Assembly: GCA_973895155.1 (NCBI GenBank)
Contig: OZ316893.1
Span: forward strand, 2,976,001 to 3,040,000
DNA: 64,000 bases
Source: Marsupella aquatica
Taxonomy: Eukaryota > Marchantiophyta
Direction of reading: 5' to 3'
This document shows, in pieces, positions 34,610 through 46,100 of the stretch; the stretch's first letter is position 1; each line of letters opens with the position of its first letter. Below the pieces are notes generated by a model. That model searched no databases. It was given only the letters and a program-made list of their open reading frames with translations, and had not been told where the DNA came from. Made by a program: the position numbers and the translations under genes.

Positions 34610-36215
34610 TTATTGCTGGGCCATCCTCAGATGTTGCTGGCAATGAGCTTTTTCAGTATCTGGTTCTTTCAATTTTGAACATTTAATGAAGATTTCGCCG
34701 CAGCTCATTCAGAATTATTAAGCAAGTTCAGATGTTTTGCAGTCCATGTAGGCCTGATACGCCGGGACAGAGGTTTTCTGTCCTCAAGACGATTGCAGGA
34801 CCCCTGTTTCTTTTCTATGGGCGCTCCTAGATCAATTCAATTTACAAGACGTTTCCCTCTTACAATCGTTTGGAATCACAAAAAGATGGAAGAGATAAAT
34901 AATCTTCCCAAGTTGCTTCAGGGTTTCAGTTCGGAGCTTACCGGAAGTTGTTTTATGCGGTCTCACGAAGCCTCATATTGAGTTTTTTGTTTCACCATAA
35001 CCTTGTGAATCTGATGGCAGTGATGCCAATACACTAATAGATGTTTACTCATCGTCAAAACAATTGCACAGTTGCACTGTGTATCTGTGCAAGTGTACAT
35101 TTAACTTCGCACCATTTTCGTTGTTAAGTTACTGCCAAGTCCTATGGAGCAGAATTGTCCTCTAGTCAAGACGGAACAAATGGGGTGACAACATCCGGTT
35201 GAGTCTCCATGGGGACTTTTGGCTGTACTATCCCGCTGAGGAAGACCAAGGAATTGATTCCGGTACACATTGCGGGTAGTACCACGAAGACAAAAATTGC
35301 GGAAATCCTTGCAGTTTTCCATTTCCTACCCTTCTGAAATCGAGAACGTAGAAACAAACTGACGAGAAATGCTCAAAGAAAGAGAAAACTGTTCGTACTG
35401 ACGAATGAATATCATTGCGCAAGGAATTGTGGATACTAAGTGAGTGCCTGACTGGCAGCAAAAATTGGTAGATCTGAGGGGTACATCTTTCCTCCGGGTT
35501 GAAGACTGTTTGGGAACAGGTTTCGATTTCATTAATCGGATCTACACTCTACACTCTAGACTGTGCTTCTTTCTCTTTCGTTTTTGTGTAGAGCTGGAAG
35601 ATTCGGTAACGAAGTCTCGTACAAGGGTCTCGTCCTCCGTCAATTGTAGCCTGTAATTCATAGGATCCGCGATGTAATGAAATTGTCACGTGAATCGATT
35701 GCATCTCGTACTAGAAAAGGTTTGAAATTGTGGACTTTCCTCAACTTGGGCTTCACCTGATCATCACCATCCTCAACATGGGCGGCGTCAACAATCGTAT
35801 TCACCTGCTTTCTTCGAATTCCGGTTCTCATCCACCCGGAGAGCTTGCAGTCCCTCACCAGACCTCAGGGGCGACAAGTTCTCTGCTCAATACAGAATCG
35901 GTTCAGTCTTTCACTCAACCCCAAACTTCTGAGAGATCTGGGTGCTTTTTTTTTTAAGATGAAACCTCAGGTGGTAAGTTGTGGGAACCAAGTCCTGGCC
36001 CACGTGGGGAGGACCTACAGTACGAGGCAACTCGAGTGAGTGTTGTTAAAAGACTTTAGTTGTTTATTGAGTTTCGACCTGTTGGCATTCTTACTTAATT
36101 CTTCTAAAATACTGTAGTGCTTGTTGACACTGCTGTAAACACGAGCAATTCTAATTTCAGGAGGTTTCCTAAATAGCTCTACTACATGACAACTCTAGCA
36201 AAACTGGATATTGCA
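34610..36215. other. 3' region and spacer
   Basis: The first part should be the 3' UTR of the 652-aa gene. The rest has no firmly supported gene, apart from the weak minus-strand exon candidate at 35166-35344. Confidence 0.4.
35166..35344 (-). other. candidate terminal exon with membrane segment
   Basis: On the minus strand a strong acceptor (TTTCTACGTTCTCGATTTCAG) is followed by an open frame to a TGA at 35166. It encodes KGRKWKTAR, then a hydrophobic span (ISAIFVFVVLPAMCTGINSL), then a proline-rich tail ending FVPS. This looks like a type of small single-pass membrane protein tail. An upstream frame at 35532-35455 could be its first exon, but the phases do not join cleanly with the donors I can see. 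I recognise no family. Confidence 0.25.
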
Positions 36216-36620
36216 GTGAAATGTATTCCTTTCTAGTGTAAAGTCATTTCTGCATATCTTACACAATTCCAAAAAAAGGGGCACACTGGCAAATTGCAGT
36301 AAAGCACGTAGTCCTGTGTAGTGTAATATAATTTCTGCATACCTTACACAATTCCAAGAGGACGGGCAATTGGAGTAAAGTCAATATTCCCTTGTATTCC
36401 AACATCATTTCGACATATCTTTCCTGCTGACACCTTCAATTTTTTTCACAACTGTTAGTAGAAAGTCAATAGTCCTTTGTATTGTAACATCATTTCTACA
36501 CATCTTTCCAAGTGACACCTTTTATTTGTTTCACAACTGTTCCTAGAAAGTCAACATTCCCTTGTATTGTAACATCCTTTCTAGACATCTTTATGAGTGA
36601 AACCTTTAATTTTTTCACAA
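36216..36620. repeat. degenerate tandem array, ~80-90-bp unit
   Basis: Five diverged units recur. Each has a TTGTATTGTAACATCATTTC-type segment followed by ACA(T)ATCTT and, in later units, TTTTTTCACAACTGTT and AGAAAGTCAA. The first two units instead carry TTACACAATTCCAA. The region is AT-rich and non-coding. Confidence 0.75.
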
Positions 36621-37425
36621 CACTGTTCATATGGATGAATCACATTTATTTCTTACTGTGCAAAATGCCTGCTGTTTGTGTTGGTGCGCAGTGTTGCCAA
36701 GCACTCGGGTACAGGCTTCATGGCTGTTAGCATCTAACTATTGTGTGTGAATTTAATGTTACTAATGAGAAGAGTGGAGTAGGGGGTTTCTACACCAATT
36801 CAATCATGCTTGGGTCAAGTATTTTCATGCCAAACCTGGAGCACCCACCTTCTTTCCATTGGAAAAAGAACAATTGTTTAAAATGCATATTTTTTATTAG
36901 AATGTAGGTGGCCATGAGCGTAGCCAACAATATGCTTCTACCAGAATTAGCTTGAGTAACACTAATTGTGAGGAACAATGTAGTTTGTTGATTGAAGAAG
37001 TGAAGTAGTAGGGGTGGATCTTAAAACTTGCTCACATATCCCAGGGTAGGGTATCTGGGACTGATATGATCACATTACTGAATATATTTAACAAAGAATG
37101 GAGATGGCATGGTAAAATAGAGAGGAGATATGTGCTATATTTTCTTGTGGTCAAATAAGTCTTTGGTAACTAAGTAACCGAGTTTGAAGATTATATTGGT
37201 TTGCATTAGAGTGTGAAATTTGACTTATGAATGCCTTTGATTTGTTTTTGCTTGAGGACATTGTCCCACATGAAATCCAGGCCTGTATACAGACCATAAA
37301 ACAGTCATGGACAAGGGACAGTCAGGGCCTACAGAAATAAAAAGTATTTGTCTTAACCCAACATACAAAAGTTATACTTATTTTTCGTGATGGGTAGAAA
37401 AGAAAGAAGTGAGGACCCTGGGATG
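36621..37425. other. gene-free stretch
   Basis: Nothing recognisable between the two arrays. Confidence 0.4.
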
Positions 37426-38238
37426 AAAGGACACAGATGAGTGATACTAATCCCTCTTGGTGGATGGGTTACCCAACACATAACCATGGTGAGGTGCACT
37501 GGTCAGAAGGCCCTGGCCATTCAGCTAAGAATTTGAAAGGAAGTGGATGAGTAATACTAATCCCTCTTGGGGGATGGGTTACCCAACACATAATCATGGT
37601 TAGGCGCACTGGTCAGAAGGCCCTGGCCCTTCAGCTTGGAATGTGAAAGGAAACGGATGAGTGATACTCCCTCTTGGGGGATGGATTACCCTACACATAA
37701 CCATGGTTAGGGGTACTGGTCAGAAGGCCCTGGCCATTCAGCTGCCCAGAGCTAGAGGAATGTGAAAGGAAGCAGATGACTGATACTAATACCCCTTGGG
37801 GATGGGTTACCTGAGACATATCCATGGCCAGGCACCCTGGTTAGAAGGCCCTGGCCATTCAGCTCCGATTGTAAAAGGAAGCAGGAGAGTGATACTACTG
37901 TAGAAAAAAGAAAAAAGAAAAAAAAGTGATACTACTGTAGTGAGTCCTATTGGGATGGGTTACCCGAGACATAACCATGGTCAGGCGCACTGCACTGGCG
38001 AGCGGAATGTGAAACGAAGCAGATGAGTGATACTAATACCCCTTGGGGATGGGTTACCGGAGACATAACCATGGCCAGGCACCCTGGTTAGAAGGCCCTG
38101 GCCATTCAGCTCCAAATGTGAAAGGAAAGCAGGAGAGTGATACTAGTCCTATTGGGGATGGGTTACCCGAGACATAACCATGGTCAGGCGCACTGCACTG
38201 GCGAGCGGAATGTGAAACGAAGCAGATGAGTGATTTCC
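37426..38238. repeat. tandem array, ~110-120-bp unit, ~7 copies
   Basis: Each unit contains GATGAGTGATACTAAT(C/A)CC, then TTGGGGGATGGGTTACC, ACACATAACCATGG, and CTGGTCAGAAGGCCCTGGCC followed by ATTCAGCT. The third and later units vary: some lose the GGCCCTGGCC block, and one carries an A-rich insertion near 37900-37925. The last units at 38010-38238 alternate between two subtypes, which suggests duplication of a two-unit block. The array lies about 2 kb upstream of PSD. Confidence 0.9.
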
Positions 38239-38489
38239 TCGCGATTGAGCTGACGGAACTGAAAATGTAGAGTTCTTCTTCTCGGAATTTGTTGACTGTA
38301 GACTGGAGTGTCTCTTCGCTTCGCTTGGAAGCTGAAAAATTCTTCGCAGCTTGATAGTCTCCTCCTCTCCCTCCTCTGCTGTACGCGCGGCATGCAAGCA
38401 CTGTAGGAGACCGAATCAAATCTGCGCGCACGCCCGCTGTCTTCCCGGCGACACAATTGGATGCCTACCTTCCTGTGATGGCACCGCAC

Positions 38490-38950
38490 ATTGCTGCGAC
38501 TGTCTGAATGACTGAGAGACAGGCATAGGCTTGGAATCGCCGAAAAATCAAAACTGTGGGAGCTGCTCGTCAATCCGGCAAACAGTCAGTCAATCGACGA
38601 GCCACTATCGGTTCAGTGCGAGTCCTGTTTAGTTAGATGAGCGGGAGCAGGATTTCGGGACTGACTGAGACTCAGGCAGAGGCATAGAGTCGCCATGAAA
38701 TAACTTAGTGGGAGTTGATCTTCAATCCCGCAAACGGTCATGCAATCCATGAGCGACTGTTGGAGCCCTTATTTAATCGGTTCAGTAGGGGTACTGTTGG
38801 ACCTGCAGAGGAGCGGGAGCAGGATTTCTGCGACTGACTGAACGACAGGCTGAGATATAGAATCTCCATAAAGGTACTTTGTCAGTCAGTCAATCGACGA
38901 GCGGCTACCCAAGCCCTTATTTAATCGGTTCAGTACGGTTCGACCGGAGG
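38490..38950. repeat. degenerate tandem array, ~150-bp unit
   Basis: About three imperfect units share TGACTGA(A/G) and GACAGGC, then a TCGCC-type stretch, AATCCGGCAAACAGTCAGTC, AATCGACGAGC and CCCTTATTTAATCGGTTCAG, with GAGCGGGAGCAGGATTTC. Sequence here is more GC-rich than the spacer and could be transcribed. Confidence 0.75.
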
Positions 38951-40192
38951 CGCGCTCTCGTGGCGAAGAAGAGAAGCTGGACTGAGAGAGGGCCAATCCG
39001 GAAAAGCCGCGGTCTCTGATGCCAGATTGGTATGTGTTCGTTCTCTAGTGAACTGCAACAAATGAATGCTACGGTTGCCGCAGTCCAAGCTGGACATTAG
39101 TTTACTATAGTACAGCGTAGTAAATCATAGCAGCACAGAACCTATGAATTATTTGGGGGCCGGTCGAATGGATGGAATTTGTAACCTCTTGTGACGTCAG
39201 GGTTTATCCCTCCGCTGCATGTGTCATGAGTAATAACGTGACAGACAGACAGGTAGATAGGGTGGGAACTCAAAAATTTGGGGGTTTGATGGGGTTGCTT
39301 TCATGAGTTCACAGTTTTGGGTATGAACAGGTGCTCTCACCTAAGCAGAGGATTCGGACTGTTTGTTTGTTTCTTCCTTTCTTTCGTCCTACAGACAGTA
39401 TTGGGAGTTTTTGTTTTTCCGTTTAGAGTTTCTTCAATTTATCGAGATACAATTCAGCTATGGAGTACATTGAGGGGTATTGGAGGGGTCTTAGGCCCCG
39501 ATGTTGAAGCATATTCGCATCCTGAGCGAAAAAGGTTCGGAATGTGTCCTAGTCTTTCCGAATTGTGCCCTCTAAAGTGTGATGTGCTGTTAGTGGAAGC
39601 ATTGTTGACTTTTCATCTATCTACATCTATCTATCATAAGCTCTATACTCTATAGGTGTACCCTGCTCACAAACGACAAACTCGACATTACCCAGGCCAA
39701 TAGATTTATAGATTTTTCCGGTCCAGTGTAGAACCAGTGCAGTGTGCTCAGTCTCAGGGGGTTTGACTTGAGACTCAAAATTCGGATGGCAGCAAGACTC
39801 GAAATTAGATGGGGGCATGACAAGGCTCTAAATTCGGTGAATAATTTGTGTTAGGAGTTTTGAGAGATGGGCTCTATACAAACAACTGACAGTGAAGTCT
39901 TCTGAGCGAGTCATCTTTTTCTTTCCTGGTATGACCTCCTCTTGTCTGTTTTAAAGGTTGAAAGAGTGGGGGACGTTTATCGTCATGGGCATGGATGGGA
40001 ACAACGACTTGTGTGAAAGCAAATTTCATCTCGCTTTGTTCTGCAGATCGGTATAGCATTTGGTGATCGCCTTGGACGCATACAACGAGCAGCAGTGGGA
40101 GGAAGGCGAGTGCGTAGGAAATCGTCACGAGATAGACTTGGGTGCTGCATTTTGAGGTCAGGGACTGGTGTCACTGAAAGTTTGGTCGGGAA
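38951..40192. other. PSD upstream region
   Basis: Likely holds promoter and 5' UTR of PSD. The 112-codon plus frame at 39317-39655 shows no family motif. The minus-strand frame at 39874-40128 is listed separately. Confidence 0.35.
39874..40128 (-). other. candidate small secreted peptide ORF
   Basis: An 84-codon minus-strand frame begins MTISYALAFLPLLLVVCVQG, a textbook-looking signal peptide (hydrophobic core then small residues at the cleavage position). A charged mature part ends RRLHCQLFV. The ATG lies only 65 bp from the PSD ATG in head-to-head orientation, so it would overlap the PSD 5' UTR. I recognise no family and it may be chance. Confidence 0.22.
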
Positions 40193-43100
40193 ATGGGCCA
40201 TGCGCAGTCTCAAGGCAGAGGGAGTGACGAGGACGAATGCGAGGGAAGTAGCGGCAGAAACAGGCCCAAGTTGGCAGGGCCGTCCAGGAGCCGGCTCAGG
40301 AGAGCTCTTCGGGGAGGAATCAGCGGGTCAAATGGCCAACTACGGCAATCGATCAAGCAGGAGCAATTCAGTGGCATGGTGCGGATTACCTTATTTTCGG
40401 TGAGGACCCCCCACCCGATTCTCAGGCGGATGATCTGCACTAGTCCATTTTCTCCATCTCCGTCGATCAGCACAATTTCTTCAGGGCAGACAGTTTCTTT
40501 CTATCTCCTTTGCCTCTACTTCTGCCTCCTCCATCTCCGGTGTGGGCTTGATCGCTATTGAAACACAGTCTGCGGACATGGATGGTAGAAGGTTGAGGAC
40601 GGCTTCAGTTCCGTTGACTAGTAGTGGTCATGATGTATCCTTTCTTTTGTCAATTAACCGGACCCTGTTCTCATTCGTATGTGTTTGTGCCAATATAATA
40701 ATGGCAGCTTTGGGATTAGAATTTTCATCTAGGGTAGTGGTTTGCCTCTTTGAGATCTGTATCATCCCAGGGCAAAAGGTAACTATTCTCACATACCGAC
40801 TCGCTAATCCACTCCATTTCTCGAGTTGACATGAACGAAGAGATGTAGTAAGGAATCAAATATCTAGACTAATACTTCGTCTCAGCTGCCCTACCAGCTC
40901 GATGACTGGTTCTGGGAGGAAGCTTCCCAGTTGACATGGTGGATATCTTCTTCTTACACGCAGTTTTTGTCGCACCTGCTCAAGAGCTTCCTACTTCAAC
41001 GGTGCACTACTTCGGCTACGGATCTAATCAGTCTCGGAGTTGGATTTTGAGCCCATTTGCCACTATAGTTGCACGTAGCTTGAATAGCTTATGATAATTA
41101 CCTGCCTCTGAAGCGTGAAAACAACTGAACTGATTGAATGGAGCGTTTTCAATTTTCTGTAAAAATATGCGATTCGAACAAAAGAAAGCAACTCCCTTCA
41201 CTTGGAACTTTGCATGATCAATGCGCAGGTTGCCAGCATCGATGCCTCTCACAATCCTTAGATCTCCATCGCACGGATTGCCTCCTTCCAACTGTTAGTT
41301 TACTAGCGTGTTCTTCTCGCGTTACTATCGTCAGTATGATGCACCGTAAGCTGTAGAGAGCGGCTGTTTTGACCATGGAATATTTCATTTTGAGTAACCA
41401 AGTTAGTAACCTACAGACCTACCACATTCTAGCACCTCAATGAGAAGAAAACCGTGCACCTGGATGCCAACATTAGTGGCGCAGAGTATCTGCCAAAGCT
41501 CTGATGTTCGAGCTCTTTCTTGGTCATTCCGTTCTGGTCATAAATTTCTGGAATATAATTGTGTAATTCATCGTTCCCCGGTCGATGCGAAGCCTATAAG
41601 TAAGTAGTTAGAAGAGGAAGAATTCTTTATCGGTTATTTGGTAACTTTTTATCAAGTATTGTAATCCTAAATTTCTGGAAATTTTTCTGTGGGGAACAGG
41701 CAGAGATGCAATTTAGGGACACGTGGTTCGCATGTGTTTCCATAGGACAACAAACATTTCGCACTGCTACTTCAAGCCAGTAAGTTTTCCTACAAAGCCG
41801 TCTCCGCATTCCTTGAACATTTCATTGATCAGGTGCAACAGTGCCTCAAGACACCAGTCATATAAGTAAACACTCTTTATCTTACCTGGATTGTTTTGGA
41901 GTTGGACTGTCCCCCCCAAATTCATAGTTGAAGCAGCAGCAGACAGCTCTAGTAGAGTCATTTTCCCATGTAGTCTATCAGCTCTCCAACAACCCGTGTC
42001 TGTCTTGTTTTCTCTTTCCTCACATTTTCCTCAATTTTATGAGCAACTCCTACCAGCCACGTCTGCTTGACTAACTCTTTCCATGTTATCACTTTTCCAG
42101 GACAGACAAGCCCCTTTGGAAGTCGGTAAGATAGTTTTCCTCATACCCGTGATACTCATTACGGCATCAGAGAGTTTTGTTTCATTTTCAATGAACCTTG
42201 GAAATTTGATAATTTTATTCAATTCAGCTAGCTGGCCACCATTAGGGACCTTTTGATGCGGTTATGAAAGCTGTCTTAAAGGGCGTTCCACGGGTTTGCC
42301 TCGCAAATAGTGGCTTGGGTTGTGGATTGTTGTGGTAGAGGGTGATTCCTCAAATTTGGACAATCTCTTTGCTTGCAGAGGAAGACTATTGTGCTGGAAG
42401 CAGACGGGCCACGAATTGTTCATATCTCCGTTTTCGAGGTTCGAAATCCAGTGCAGGAAATCACATTTGAGCTTTGGTGGTTGTGATGTGCGAATTTAAT
42501 GGACTCTCAAAAAACTATTGGTGATGTAGCCATGCAGACTAATGATCTTTGTCGCTTGGCCACATCTTCTGATTTTGCATGTATCGTACCGTGGAAGCAT
42601 GCCTTTGACTATAGCCACAGTGGACTTCTACTAAAGGGACAGTACATAAGTCTTCCTGGTTTCTTTGGCATCGAGGTTGAAAAAACATTGTTGACTCAAT
42701 GGTATTTCTTGCAGACGAATAAAGTCAAGAAAAATAATTTAGTGGGCTACTGTGAATTGGACTTGCTAGATATCTTTACCACTGTAAGTTACTCTGTACG
42801 ATTGCTCTTCTCCTTGTAAAGGTTGTAGGCTTGGATCAAGTTTTCAATTTTATCTGTAGCTCAGTTGATGACTCACATGTGAACGTTGGAAGCATTAATA
42901 GCCGTAGCAAACCTTTGTACCTATAGATGGCTGCATTTTTGGGTGATTGCGCTCTTCCTGTCCTTTCAACCTGGCTTCGTGAATGCCATGCAATGTTCGA
43001 AATAGGTTGCTATGTTGGTGCTTTCCCCTTTATATTATTGGAGAATCTACAAATCAGCCTTACTGTCGACTATAAGGAGAATGAAATATTGATGAATTGA

Positions 43101-46100
43101 CATTGGCATGAACAATTGAGTGGCGGACCCAGCATATGACAGGGTTGAAGAAATCACATTTGATTGCAGAATTGTTCACCTTCTTTTACCCACAACTTCC
43201 TTAAAATGGCTGCAGGTTGATGATCACAGCCAAGAGGTCCTTGACTTGTTTGCTCCAAACTCGACGACCGAAGTTGTGGGAAAGATTACAATCGGCTACA
43301 GTGCGGAGGTTGACTTTTCTTCCTGATCATTTGGCCATTGGATGACGTACAGCATGGAGGCTAATTGCAAGTGAAGAAGTGGATGGCAAGTTAGACGGAA
43401 TGTAACGAATGAATGTGTTTAAATGAGGAGAGAACAAAGAAGAGCAGGCAAGGTAGTTGAGTTGGAATAGTTTTGTAATAGACTACCTTACATTGTGAGA
43501 ATAACACGTAGTTTTTGTTTGTGACAGGACCGTGAAGAAACCGAGAAGGGCTTTGCTCTACGATTGCTTTCTCTTGTGGTATTACTTCCGTCTTATTAAT
43601 GGCGCTGATCCTGATCAACTTATTAGTGGACTCAGAGCAGAGTTACCTTGAAATATTGAAATATAATTTTTCTCTATCCTTGTCCATGATACCGTGAAAT
43701 CACTTAATTGCCGTTAGTGATGGTGAACTAGCAGTGAAGCAAGAAAATACGGTCTTTCTGACTTGCTGGATTAGCGAGACTCAGACGACATGAAGTTTTA
43801 ATATCTTTGGAAAGTTTTTGTGCTTACCACCACGGTCATTTGTAGGCATGCTCTGTGCCCGAGCTTGCCCTTGTATCATTTTTTCCAGTCAATAATTTCT
43901 TGTGTCCAGTTCAACTTCTGTTTCAGGCACGTACAGTTTCACTCATTGCATGGTTTCTGAAACCAGGACTATGACGCCAGTGGAGAACTCTCGTTGACAG
44001 AGTTTCGTGATCTAATCAAAGCTTTTGGCAACAGAGTCTCAGATAAGGAGGTACTATCAAGATAAATGCCTTGCTACAATAATTGAAGTTGGTGACTCAT
44101 CCATGAAAGGCCACCCCCAGTAATAGACCAAGTTCATCATCCCGTGGTCTCGTAGCATTTCCTGGCCAGAATAGTGGTAGGGGCTTGGCTCTCCTGCTTC
44201 CGCGCCAGTCACGAAATTGTGTACTCTCTCATTATGTGAAATATTCTAACAGTTCGAAATTTATTTGACTTTCTCAGTGCATGAAATTGTGAATTTTGGC
44301 AGCTGGAATCAGTGTTTGCGAAAGCTGATCAAAATAAGGATGGGAAAGTGAGCGCAGATGAACTAGCTGAGCTCCTTGCCATGGATGACGATAGGTAATG
44401 TGGATTTTCATGCTCTCTGTTGTAATTGGAAATGTTACAAGTGAAACTTTGTACTTTGAGATCTGCTCTAATTGGCTCTTGCTCACTATGTGTCTTGGAC
44501 TACGTTCGTGCACTTCTACAGGGCCGTGCTTCTCAAGCGGTGTCCAGTGTGTGGTGAGCCACTTGGAAACGTAGATGAGCTTAATGACATGATTCACATG
44601 AGCCTTTGCTTTGATGAAGGAACTGGGAATCCGAGCATGACAGGAGGGTTTTTGACCGAAAAGCAGGCTTCTTATGGGTCAGTTGAAGATCTTAATTGCC
44701 CTCTCACAATTGTGGTTTGTTAGAGATACTAGCAACCACAGACTATGCTTGAATCAAGTCATGGACACCAGTTTGGAAGAGGCAACAAATTAATGGCCGT
44801 TTTAAGCCAATGCTTACATCCTACTGCTTATGCTTAATTTCTTTGAGAAGGTTGAGATATTCATTCTGGTCGTCGTGAATGTGCTTGGTATAGGTGGATG
44901 TTTAAGTTAAGCGAGTGGGTGAGTTTTTCATCTTATGACGCTGGAGGGCTGAAGTCCGGAGCAAGCGCAGCACATATATTGGTAGCATTGATCTCCCTCC
45001 TAAATCTCCCAAGGAGTACTTTGATGTTCACAGATTTTCAATATCGGCGTTATAAAGTTTAGTGTTTGCAGAGCGCCACAATGGTAGTATTTCCTACAGA
45101 GGATCATCAGAATAGCTGCCCCTTCACAGCAGCAAGATGTTGAGAATTGTGCTTCAGAGATTTTTGTGCTTAGTGTTGATTTTCTTATGTGGATGTGATA
45201 TCGTTAAATAGGTATTTGACAGAAGAACAAAGCGATTGGTGGAAGAATTGATCGATCGCAAAATTATATTGTCTCTGCGGGCCATCTACCAGTCCAAGCT
45301 GACTATAGGTCTTGTGGATATGCGTAAGTGTCGTTCTTTCAATCTCAGCTGTGAAATAAGTTAATCTGGACAAGGACTTGTTCGTATCTCAGATCCTGAA
45401 GAAGTCTGCGGATAAGGATCTGATCAAACATATTAGAGAGACTTGAGAGTCTCCATATTTAACATGAAGGACTGCAAGCCAGTCGTCAAGCCAGTCGTCT
45501 ATTGTAATCGAGACCGAGACCAAGTTCAGTTGTCAAAGATGTGCCAAAGACGAGTCAGCGAGGGATTATATGAAGGAAGTTTGCAACAGTCAGCCACATT
45601 GGTAGTAGACTGGTGTGAACAGATCTAATTGAGACTGAGTTATTCTAGTAATTAGAATTAAACTTAGTCTGACTTGACCAAGAACCGTTAGCTTAGAAGG
45701 AAAAGTTTCCTTACATGGGTCTAACAAAGCATTCTAATGTGAATCTAGGCATGAAAAGCCTCCTGTTAAATATGTCAAAGAAGCAAGGTGAGCGCATGTC
45801 TACAACACAGTCTGCAGCAGACATACCGAGATTCATCGAGTTCTTCCAAGTAAGACGGGTTCTTTGCAGTTGCTGTCATTTCCTCTTAATGCACATGCCC
45901 AGCGAAGGAATTTTCCACATTGCAGCTGATTTTGTCCAATTGAATTGAATGTTTGCCTTCATAAAGAGATCTGGCTGCTCGACTGTTAGCTGAGACGTTG
46001 TGAAAGAGAGGAATAGACATGACGGCAAGTTTGTGCTCATTTGAGGCTGTGATCTGTCTCTATCTTGCGTTACCCTCAAAGATATCAGAATGCTCCGTAA

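Noticed and set aside
38054-38573. Minus-strand frames with a mitochondrial-presequence-like start (MRADLIRSPTVLACRAYS)
   Set aside because: The frame runs into the 115-bp tandem array and has no donor or family match. Kept only as a curiosity.
40569-40634. Possible second exon of PSD (SADMDGRRLR...) with usable AG and GT
   Set aside because: The exon at 41700-41779 continues the C2 domain with AEMQFRDTWFACVS, as in plant PSD2/3, and both cannot be used together without breaking the domain.
44718-44893. Reading PSD exon 10 through to the stop at 44721
   Set aside because: The family sequence resumes at 44894 (GWMFKLSEW) after a GT-AG intron in the right phase, so the stop is intronic.
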